Assembly: GCF_030389965.1 (NCBI RefSeq)
Contig: NZ_CP128399.1
Coordinates: 1,302,001-1,366,000, forward strand
Origin: Candidatus Chlorohelix allophototropha
GTDB taxonomy: Bacteria; Chloroflexota; Chloroflexia; Chloroheliales; Chloroheliaceae
DNA length: 64,000 nucleotides
Direction of reading: 5' to 3'
Shown here: one piece after another, positions 57,022 through 64,000 of the stretch
Numbering within the stretch: the stretch's first letter is position 1
Layout: every line of letters begins with the position of its first letter
The notes under the pieces: generated by a model
What the model saw: only the letters and a program-made list of their open reading frames with translations
What the model was told of the DNA's origin: nothing
Database searches by the model: none
Translations under genes and position numbers: made by a program

Positions 57022-57070
57022 AGACGCTGGTTACCAATCAATAAGGTTATTTTGCAGAATTATCCAAAAG

Positions 57071-57108
57071 AAGAAAGGCACATCGTCTGCTGGAGATGTG
57101 CCTTTCTT
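57071..57108 (+). terminator. terminator after the glutaminase operon
   Basis: AAGAAAGGCACATC (57071-57084) and GATGTGCCTTTCTT (57095-57108) make a perfect 14-bp stem. It closes the glutaminase/ATPase/CNB operon. Confidence 0.8.
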
Positions 57109-57185
57109 GTGTAACATTTAGTAAAAACGGTTAGATCAGGATATAATGGGAAAACTCTAGCAAAATCATAGTAGGACGAGCAGTA

Positions 57186-57455
57186 ATGATTCCCGATGCT
57201 ATTGTAAAGATTTTTGCTTTTGTTCTTTTCACTATCCTGATAGTGTTTTTTATTGCTATCTTTTTGATGCTCCTCGTTCTACCTTTTATCGCTACTGCAT
57301 GGTTAACATTCGGAGTGGTCTGGCTCATCAAGGCTAAGCCCTCACGTACACGAACCACTCTACTGATATTGGGGTTGCCACTTTTGATAGTTGCTTTAAG
57401 CGGAATACTCTGGGTATTCTTTAATTTTACCCGCGTTATTATAACCGGACGTTAA
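57186..57455 (+). CDS. small two- or three-helix membrane protein of unknown function
   Basis: The 89-residue protein is almost all hydrophobic: helices at about residues 6-36, 38-48 and 58-80, with a short basic loop (KAKPSRTRTT). No family is recognised. TATAAT at 57142-57147 lies about 40 bases upstream, and AGGACGAG precedes the ATG. It stands alone between two larger transcription units. Confidence 0.65.
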   Translation: MIPDAIVKIFAFVLFTILIVFFIAIFLMLLVLPFIATAWLTFGVVWLIKAKPSRTRTTLLILGLPLLIVALSGILWVFFNFTRVIITGR

Positions 57456-57516
57456 ATGTTGCCTATTCTAAACCGCCGATTTGATGGCTGCAACGCGAAA
57501 TAAAAGCGTAAAGGTA

Positions 57517-57545
57517 TTGCCTGTGAAATAGTTTTATGTTAAACT
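57517..57545 (+). promoter_or_regulatory. promoter of the GH5-like gene
   Basis: TTGCCT at 57517-57522 and TAAACT at 57540-57545 are 17 bases apart, with TG at 57537-57538 for an extended -10. It lies about 65 bases before the start. Confidence 0.5.
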
Positions 57546-57610
57546 GACATTGCAATTATTACTTATGTTGAGTTACATTTCCCGTATTAAGCTCACAGGT
57601 ACGCACCCTG

Positions 57611-60253
57611 ATGAAATCTGGATATAATAATCCTCGCCGGGGTCCCCAAAAAAATAAATCAAAAAATAAATATGTACTGGCGTTTTTCTCACTGGTTGCG
57701 CTGGTGGGTATTTTGATACTCTGGAATTTCTCCTCAATCCCAGCCTTGCACCCTTACTCGGTAGATGCCGCTTACTTGCCTGAGCCAACCTATGGTCCGG
57801 TGCGCTATGAAATTGCGCCCGTCACTCCGCAAGCCCGCACCCAGAATCCGGTACAAGCGCAATCTGATCCAAACCAGAATCCGATTATCAAGCCCACGCA
57901 GAACTCGCAGCAGAGCTATTTACCCGCTTTGCCGACCTATGGCGTGCCACCCACTATTGCGCCGGGAGTGCCGATTAACCCCATTCCTACCGTTCCGGGT
58001 AGCAACAGTACGGTCGATTCTACCGCTTACCCTGTAATTTTTGACAAGCCGGTCTACACTCAGCCGGTTGCGCCGATTAGTGTCAAAAACGGGCAACTGG
58101 TGGATGGTATCGGGGCGCGCTTCTTCCTAGCAGGGGTTAATTACGAGGGAGCTACCGATCGCGCCTGGGTGATGTGGAATAATGACCGCTTCGACCCCGC
58201 CTTAATCCAGAAAGACTTCGCCGCAGCAACGGCAGGCGGCTACAATACTGTACGCATATTTGTGCAAACCCAATTGCGGGATGATATTCTCAAGGGCGAT
58301 TTCTCCAAGTTGGATAAAGTGCTGGAATTGGCACGCTCTAATAATCTCTTTATTTTGCTCACCTTCGCCGACTATGACGAGATGGATTTGCGCAAACTAT
58401 CAAAAGTAAATGCGCTGGTAGCCGAACGCTACGTGAATCAACCCTATATGCTCGGCTATGATCTGAAAAATGAGCCAAATTTTGTGCATATTGCCGGAGC
58501 AATTTATCCTGATAGCGTGCAGCCACCCTTCCAGACCGACTTGCTAATCAAGACTTACGGTGAGCGCATGAACCAAACTGCCGCCGATGCCTATCGCCGT
58601 ACCAATGTAGGCTGGCATACTGTTGGGGCGGCACTCGATTCACGTCTGGGGTATTATGCCGCAAACGCCTATGTATTGTATGAAGAATATTTGGGAGATG
58701 CCTCAACGTGGGCGGTAAAAAACGGCACAACCACGCTTGATTATATGAGTTCGCCTGAAGCACAAGGCAAATGGAAAGTATTTCTTGATGCTGCTAATGG
58801 CACGTTGCAAGCTTGGTATGATTCGTTGCTCAACCCCATTCGCCAGTTTGACAAAAATAAGCCGGTAACTGCCGGGTTTAACAGCACTTTCTGGGCGCGT
58901 CTTTCCGCCGGAGATAGCCTGAGCTTTGTCTCGATCCACCGCTATGCTCCTTCCGGTACGGACGGCTTGAAAACCACCTTCGCAGTGATGGACGCGCTTA
59001 AACGAGCGTTTCCCGGTCGCCCAGTTTGCCTAGAAGAATTTGGCTATAGCAACTCGGATTATTCTGGACGTGCAACCTCTAGTTTGACTACCGCTGCACA
59101 TGAAACCGCACTCTGGCTCTACATGTATGGCAAAGGCTTCGCCGGAGGCTACAAATGGATGTTGCGGAATTTCAGTATCGGCGCAAACGTCTATGAAAAT
59201 AACTTCGGGTTGTCCGACGATAACAATAATCCCAAACCGGCGTTCTTTGCCGCGCGTGCCATTTTACGCATGACCGATGCGAACCGTGCGCCGAGTGGTG
59301 ATTTTAACACCCTCGAAGATAGCGACAACGGCAATATCAATTACTTCTGGACTTCCGGCAATAGTTTCTTTGGAAATAGCGCCAGCTTTAAAAACAGCCG
59401 AGTGCAACTTGACCAGAAAGAACGTGCGCCTTGGGCGGTTTGGTGGCCTAGCAATGGATTGGGACAAGTCTATGTAATTACCAGTTCACCCGCCCACGTT
59501 ACCCTAGATTTACGCGCCTTTTTCCCTAGCTGGAATCCAAAACTTGCCCCGGTTTTGCAGGTACAAGACGGGCAAGCGCCTTCAGTGGATCGCACCGCCG
59601 CCGGTTTGCTCTCCTTCGATGCTACCGCAGGAACGGTGTACACTGTCAGTCTGCCGGTGCCACCCGCTACCTTTGCACGCACCGAATCGCTAGGGGGTTC
59701 GAACACCCTCTATTTCAAAGAAACAGGACATAACCTCTCCAACTCCTTCAAGCGTTTCTGGGAACAACGCAGCGGTTCGACTCTACTAGGCATGCCCATC
59801 AGCGAGGAATTTCAGGAAGGCGGTCTCACAGTACAATACTTTGAACGCGCGCGACTTGAGTATCACCCCGAATACAGTGGCACCAGCGCCGAGGTACAGC
59901 TTGGTTTGCTCGGCAGGCTAGTTTCGGCGGGCAGACGTGAGTCAGACGCACCCTTCAAAACTATTGTAGCTTTCCCTAACTCAACCGATCGCATCTACTT
60001 TAAAGAGACCGGACATAGCCTGTCCACCGGGTTCAAGGTTTTCTGGGAAAAATACGGGGGGCTTACTCAGTTTGGCTACCCTATCAGCGAGGAATTTACC
60101 GAAATTAATCCGGTTGATGGCAAAACCTACAATGTTCAGTATTTTGAACGTGGCAGGCTGGAATACCACCCCGAAGCTAAAGGCACACCTTTTGAAATTC
60201 AGGTGGGCTTGCTTGGCATGCAGGTACTCAAAGCGCGAGGCTGGATTCAGTAA
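57611..60253 (+). CDS. surface glycoside hydrolase, GH5-like, with C-terminal repeats
   Basis: The 880-residue protein has an N-terminal membrane anchor (about residues 20-40), a Pro/Thr-rich linker to residue 150 and a (beta/alpha)8 GH5-type domain. The acid/base Glu is in LKNEPNF (about 288) and the nucleophile Glu is in CLEEFGYSN (475 or 476). Related enzymes are beta-mannanases and beta-glucanases. The C-terminus has two copies of a repeat of about 85 residues with YFKETGH, FKRFWE or FKVFWE, GYPISEEF or GMPISEEF, QYFERxRLEYHPE and VQLGLLG (about 690-870). I infer a carbohydrate- or cell-wall-binding role for it. No clear ribosome site precedes the ATG. Confidence 0.9.
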   Translation: MKSGYNNPRRGPQKNKSKNKYVLAFFSLVALVGILILWNFSSIPALHPYSVDAAYLPEPTYGPVRYEIAPVTPQARTQNPVQAQSDPNQNPIIKPTQNSQQSYLPALPTYGVPPTIAPGVPINPIPTVPGSNSTVDSTAYPVIFDKPVYTQPVAPISVKNGQLVDGIGARFFLAGVNYEGATDRAWVMWNNDRFDPALIQKDFAAATAGGYNTVRIFVQTQLRDDILKGDFSKLDKVLELARSNNLFILLTFADYDEMDLRKLSKVNALVAERYVNQPYMLGYDLKNEPNFVHIAGAIYPDSVQPPFQTDLLIKTYGERMNQTAADAYRRTNVGWHTVGAALDSRLGYYAANAYVLYEEYLGDASTWAVKNGTTTLDYMSSPEAQGKWKVFLDAANGTLQAWYDSLLNPIRQFDKNKPVTAGFNSTFWARLSAGDSLSFVSIHRYAPSGTDGLKTTFAVMDALKRAFPGRPVCLEEFGYSNSDYSGRATSSLTTAAHETALWLYMYGKGFAGGYKWMLRNFSIGANVYENNFGLSDDNNNPKPAFFAARAILRMTDANRAPSGDFNTLEDSDNGNINYFWTSGNSFFGNSASFKNSRVQLDQKERAPWAVWWPSNGLGQVYVITSSPAHVTLDLRAFFPSWNPKLAPVLQVQDGQAPSVDRTAAGLLSFDATAGTVYTVSLPVPPATFARTESLGGSNTLYFKETGHNLSNSFKRFWEQRSGSTLLGMPISEEFQEGGLTVQYFERARLEYHPEYSGTSAEVQLGLLGRLVSAGRRESDAPFKTIVAFPNSTDRIYFKETGHSLSTGFKVFWEKYGGLTQFGYPISEEFTEINPVDGKTYNVQYFERGRLEYHPEAKGTPFEIQVGLLGMQVLKARGWIQ

Positions 60254-60305
60254 GCTTTAGTTATCAGTTATCTGGTTCTAGCCCATAGTTTCGAACCATT
60301 TCGAA

Positions 60306-63300
60306 TTAAACTTGCTCTTGGAACACTCCCTGTAGAATCTTGCCAAGATCTACCAACCTATAGGGTTTAGCCAACCTTCCCACGAAACCATACTCTAAAT
60401 AATTTGCCATTATTGGATCTTCTGAATAACCGCTAGATACTATTGCCTTTACTTTACAATCAATTTCTCGTAGCAATACTACAGCTTCCTTTCCGCCCAT
60501 CCCGCCGGGTATAGTCAAGTCCATTATTACCGCTCCAAAGGGGTTCTCCTCTTTTAAAGCTGCCTGATAGCACTGAATTGCGGTAAGTCCATCTGCAACG
60601 ATTTCTACTTGGTACCCCAACTTACTGAGTCCGGCTTTCAGTGCCTTCTGCACCAATACTTCATCTTCTAAAACCAGCACCCGCCCCTTCCCTTGTAAAA
60701 TCGGTAAGGTTACTACTCCGGTTGGCGCTGAAATTTTAGCGGAAGAGGCGGGCAAATAGAGATGGAAGGTAGTACCTTTTCCCAATTCTGATTCCACCGT
60801 TATTTGTCCCTTGTGTTTCTTTAGTATTGAATAGCAAATGGCTAACCCAAGACCATGCCCTTGCCTTTTTGTTGTAAAGTACGGGTCGAATATCTTGGCT
60901 AAGTTCTCCTTGCTTATGCCTATACCATGATCTTTTATTATTATTTCCACATACTGACCTGCTTCAAGATGCAGAGCAGAAGCTGAAGGCAAGGTAAGAT
61001 TATTCGCCTCTATCCTTAAAACCCCTCCGCCGGGCATAGCCTGAACCCCGTTGATAACCAGATTCTGAATCACTTGACCCAGTTGCCCCTTATCAGCCAG
61101 CACATGCCATAAATCTTCTGGGAGAGTAAAAACAGATTGCACATTGGAACCACGCAAAGCAAAACTAGACGAATCCCGAATAATCTCGATTAGGCTAGCA
61201 GTTTGGCGAATAGGCTCACCCCCTCTGGCAAAAGTAAGCAATTGATGTATCAGGTTTCTGGCTTGCACAGAAGCTTTTTCTGCTACTTCCATCGAAGTGT
61301 AAAGGTCACTTTCAGGCTCGGTTTCCAGCATTACCAACGAAATGCTGCTTAGAATTGCGGTCAAGAGGTTATTGAAATCGTGAGCAATACCACCCGCCAG
61401 TATTCCGAGACCTTCCAACTTTGAGGCTCGTTGCATTTCTTCCGCTTGTTTTTGCCTTTCCGTAACATCGCGGAGAACCATCACTGTACCAAAACTTTGG
61501 GGAAGAGGGGCAATGCTATACTCAATAAAACTTTCGACCCCTGCAGAAAAAATATGCAAAGGAGTTTGGCAAACTTTTCTCTCCCCGGTGTGTATTACTG
61601 CGTGGGACAAGTTTAGCAATGGTAACCATTCCGGTTCAGAAAATACATCCGATAAGGACAAATTCTTAAGCGCAAGGTCAGGCTTGTCTATGATACTTTC
61701 AGCGCTCTTATTGATCAGTAAGATCATCCCATTTAAATCAGTCTTTATTACGCCCTCATCGAGAGACTCAAGTGTAACAGCCAAACGGTCTTTTTCGGCA
61801 ACGACTTTTTCTTCTGCTTCTCGGCGTTCTAGGTCTAGGGATAATGCCCCGGCGGCTGCCTGTAATAGCGCTACCTCCCACGGAGCATATTGCTCATCAC
61901 TATCAAAGCCCATAAAACCATAAAACTTCCCATTTACAATCAGTGGTAAGGCTAGGATTGATACAAAACCCTGAGAATTTAAAATCTGACGTTCTGATTC
62001 AGGTAAGTTTTCTACCAAGCTTACAATTGGCTGCCCGCTTTTCAGAAGTTGTTCCCAGCGAGAAAACGAAGGAGCATAGTGCCCGTTTTGAAAAGAGCAA
62101 AGCGCTTTTTCAGTAGAACTGTCTTCAATGCCCCACTCGGCAACCTGTTTCAAAAAAAGCTGTCCCTTAGAATCTTGCAAGTTCCGAAAAATACAGGCTG
62201 TACGTGAGCCACAAGCTTTACCCAACCAAGCCAAAACTTTAGAAAGCTCAAGCTCATTATCATGGTGTGACAAAAGAAGACGTTGTACTTCAATCAAAGC
62301 TGTATGGTAGAGTTCGCGCTTTAGTAGAGCGTTTTCGGCTTCTTTACGAGGCGTAATATCTCTCAGAATAAACAAAGTGGCAGGATTGTCGTTATATTCT
62401 AAGAGCAGCGTTACAATTTCAAGGGCAAGCATCTTGCGGTCTAGGCGCATAAAACGTATTTCAAAAGTTTCGTGAGGAGTTTGCTTCTGTTGTATTTGTC
62501 GGGCTAATGCCTCTAGGGAATCTCTAGAATCGGGATGTGCCAGTTCCAACATTGTTTTACCAATGAGTTCTTGGTTATTTGTAAAATTGAAAATCTCGAC
62601 TGCCGCTTTATTGGCAAAATTTATCCCATTTTGGCTCTGAATAATAATTCCGTCTGGTGAAAGCTCTACCAGTTGGCGATATCTTTGCTCACTATCTTTA
62701 AGCTCAGATTGGGAATATTCTAGGGCTTGAAAGGTTTGGTTGATAACCCTAGCAAAAGTTGAGAGTTCGTCCTTTCCTTTCACCTCAAGCCGAACCGATA
62801 AGTCGGCAAGCGCTCCAATTTTGCTAATGCTTTTGCTCAGGAGAGTTAAGCGGTTAAGGAAAAATCTTTTAACAAGCACAACCCCTAGCAACTCAAACAT
62901 AGCCCCCAGCAGTATTAACGAAAAAAGGAGATATTTCAGGCTAGTTTGCCCCTCCATATAGATGTCTCTAGAAGTGGTGACCTTTAAGAGCAAACTGGAG
63001 TTATCATAAATATCTTTTTCCACAGAATAGACCGAGATAGTATTTTCAGTTAAAGTTTTATATATAACCTCTCCACTCCTGTTCGCAAGAATTTGTGGAA
63101 TAAGGGCGCGGGCGTCAGAGGGTAGTTCTTGACTGTCAACCCTGTATAAGCTTAATCCAGCTTGAATCGTTTCCTCCATGTCCTTTAGCTCTATCAAATC
63201 CAGATATTTACCCATTATCAATGCGCCTCGCATAGGTCCCTCACCTTGGCTAGTCAAGATTGGTCTAGAAACAATAATAAGAGGAGAAAGACCGGGCAGC

Positions 63301-63767
63301 GAAAGGATACCTGACAAGCTATTCTGCTGGGCAGGTAAACTTAATAGCAAGTTATCAGGGTTGAGAAGTTTCAAAAAAGAATCTGGAACGGGAGTTTTCT
63401 GTTGACTATTCCTGTCAAAAGCTGTTCCGAATACTACCTGCCCATTGTTATTAACAAATACTAGCAAATTTATTTGCAGGTTTGTTAATTCCTGCTCTGT
63501 TAGATTTATTTGCTCATAAATGTGATTGCTATCTGCGATATACTCATAAGTATCGTCCCAATCTGACCATTCTCGATCTAGAAGATTTAGATTAGCGGCT
63601 AGGTGAGAAATAAAAGTCTGAGTTCTGGTAATATTTTCACGACTTTCCTGTTCTTCCAGCCGACTAAAGCCGCTCAGCATTATATTTGAAAGAATCAGGT
63701 ATAGAGAAAAAACCAAGAGCAATAGGGTGGAGCTAATAATCAGAATGGTTTTAGAAGCAATAGACAT
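60306..63767 (-). CDS. hybrid sensor histidine kinase with CHASE4, HAMP, PAS, GAF and receiver domains
   Basis: The 1153-residue membrane kinase has TM1 (about 5-27), a CHASE4-like outer sensor with LDREWSDWDDTYEY (about 55-68), TM2 (about 280-303), HAMP, a PAS domain with ELSPDGIIIQS, a GAF domain, a second PAS, and a HisKA with GGIAHDFNNLLTAI holding the phospho-His. The ATPase domain has N box VINGVQAMPGGG and G boxes DHGIGIS and GHGLGLAICY. The C-terminal receiver has phospho-Asp in VIMDLTIPGGMGG and Lys in RLAKPYR. The ATG at 63767 was chosen over a GTG at 63779. It can autophosphorylate and pass phosphate to its own receiver. Confidence 0.93.
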   Translation of the reverse strand: MSIASKTILIISSTLLLLVFSLYLILSNIMLSGFSRLEEQESRENITRTQTFISHLAANLNLLDREWSDWDDTYEYIADSNHIYEQINLTEQELTNLQINLLVFVNNNGQVVFGTAFDRNSQQKTPVPDSFLKLLNPDNLLLSLPAQQNSLSGILSLPGLSPLIIVSRPILTSQGEGPMRGALIMGKYLDLIELKDMEETIQAGLSLYRVDSQELPSDARALIPQILANRSGEVIYKTLTENTISVYSVEKDIYDNSSLLLKVTTSRDIYMEGQTSLKYLLFSLILLGAMFELLGVVLVKRFFLNRLTLLSKSISKIGALADLSVRLEVKGKDELSTFARVINQTFQALEYSQSELKDSEQRYRQLVELSPDGIIIQSQNGINFANKAAVEIFNFTNNQELIGKTMLELAHPDSRDSLEALARQIQQKQTPHETFEIRFMRLDRKMLALEIVTLLLEYNDNPATLFILRDITPRKEAENALLKRELYHTALIEVQRLLLSHHDNELELSKVLAWLGKACGSRTACIFRNLQDSKGQLFLKQVAEWGIEDSSTEKALCSFQNGHYAPSFSRWEQLLKSGQPIVSLVENLPESERQILNSQGFVSILALPLIVNGKFYGFMGFDSDEQYAPWEVALLQAAAGALSLDLERREAEEKVVAEKDRLAVTLESLDEGVIKTDLNGMILLINKSAESIIDKPDLALKNLSLSDVFSEPEWLPLLNLSHAVIHTGERKVCQTPLHIFSAGVESFIEYSIAPLPQSFGTVMVLRDVTERQKQAEEMQRASKLEGLGILAGGIAHDFNNLLTAILSSISLVMLETEPESDLYTSMEVAEKASVQARNLIHQLLTFARGGEPIRQTASLIEIIRDSSSFALRGSNVQSVFTLPEDLWHVLADKGQLGQVIQNLVINGVQAMPGGGVLRIEANNLTLPSASALHLEAGQYVEIIIKDHGIGISKENLAKIFDPYFTTKRQGHGLGLAICYSILKKHKGQITVESELGKGTTFHLYLPASSAKISAPTGVVTLPILQGKGRVLVLEDEVLVQKALKAGLSKLGYQVEIVADGLTAIQCYQAALKEENPFGAVIMDLTIPGGMGGKEAVVLLREIDCKVKAIVSSGYSEDPIMANYLEYGFVGRLAKPYRLVDLGKILQGVFQEQV

Positions 63768-63876
63768 GACGTTCCACACTCCGTTGTGAAGAAGGCAAGG
63801 TAACTAGGCGAAACCTATCTGTACGCCAGAGGTGGGCTGCGCTTGCGAATGAAAATCCGAAAAACTCCTTGCCAAT

Positions 63877-64000
63877 TTAGATACCAGTCTCCCTATCCAA
63901 CATCAAACGCACTTTCCTTACAAGATCTATAGATGAAAAAGGCTTCTGAATAAAATCCGCTTGTGGGAATAAACCTTCATTACAGACCAAATCAGCCGAG
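63877..64000 (-). CDS. C-terminal end of a receiver-domain protein (cut by the window edge)
   Basis: Read on the minus strand from 63999, the frame gives about 41 residues ending at a TAA (63879-63877). They include PQADFIQKPFSSIDLVRKV, with the Lys-Pro of receiver beta-5 and the helix that follows. Only the end of a response regulator or of a hybrid kinase is seen. It is directly upstream of the hybrid kinase and in the same direction, so both belong to one signalling locus. Confidence 0.7.
   Translation of the reverse strand, partial: SADLVCNEGLFPQADFIQKPFSSIDLVRKVRLMLDRETGI

Overview
The window looks like a chromosomal segment of a Chloroflexota bacterium. The evidence is the 16S rRNA sequence with its short helix-17 region, the TPR and UPF0182 membrane proteins, the long O-antigen-ligase/TPR fusion, and the MinD-like ATPase paired with a cyclic-nucleotide-binding protein. 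The phylum call is recognition only (moderate confidence); I cannot name a genus. The 16S ends in the usual anti-Shine-Dalgarno sequence, and many genes have clear GGAGG-type sites. TTG starts are common.

Layout. 1-5590: two paralogous TPR/membrane proteins and a very large UPF0182 protein, closed by a terminator. 5695-11052: a complete rRNA operon (16S, 23S, 5S) with a near-consensus promoter, RNase III-type processing stems and no spacer tRNA. 11179-17276: a HAD phosphatase, then argG, a PQQ-type beta-propeller protein, argH and argF, i.e. the last steps of arginine synthesis. 17325-22198 (minus strand): a MarR regulator, an ECF sigma factor overlapping a membrane-anchored partner with a 54-bp repeat tract, an ApbE-type flavin transferase, and two overlapping genes for Thr/Pro-rich membrane-anchored proteins. 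22503-25138: a small protein and a GT87-like membrane glycosyltransferase. 25163-25990: an orphan with a PD-(D/E)XK-like signature. 26326-33502 (minus): an overlapping operon recN > O-antigen-ligase/TPR > WecA/MraY-like transferase > FAH-family hydrolase. 33582-35352 (minus): an orphan resembling helix-hairpin-helix glycosylases, and a Ppx/GppA phosphatase.

35639-43177 (plus): an MsbA-like ABC exporter, a gene-free 500-bp stretch bounded by a 21-22 bp inverted repeat, an oligopeptide-type ABC ATPase, a quinone oxidoreductase, mltG, aroE and a prepilin peptidase. 43493-46708: a type-B carboxylesterase, a small membrane protein and a UPF0104-type membrane protein; the last two converge on one shared hairpin. 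46828-50131: a tight operon of a GT4 glycosyltransferase, a small membrane zinc-ribbon protein, tsaE, tsaB and rimI. 50155-54026: two MaoC-like hydratases, deoC and a DUF3352 lipoprotein. 54417-57021: a likely signalling operon of glutaminase, a MinD/ParA-like ATPase and a CRP-like sensor without an HTH. 57186-64000: a small membrane protein, a surface GH5-like glycosidase with C-terminal repeats, a hybrid histidine kinase and the cut-off end of a receiver-domain gene.

No insertion sequence, CRISPR array, prophage or tRNA gene was found. The least explained parts are the inverted-repeat region at 37535-37875, the glutaminase/ATPase/CNB operon, and the two minus-strand orphans at 25163 and 33582.
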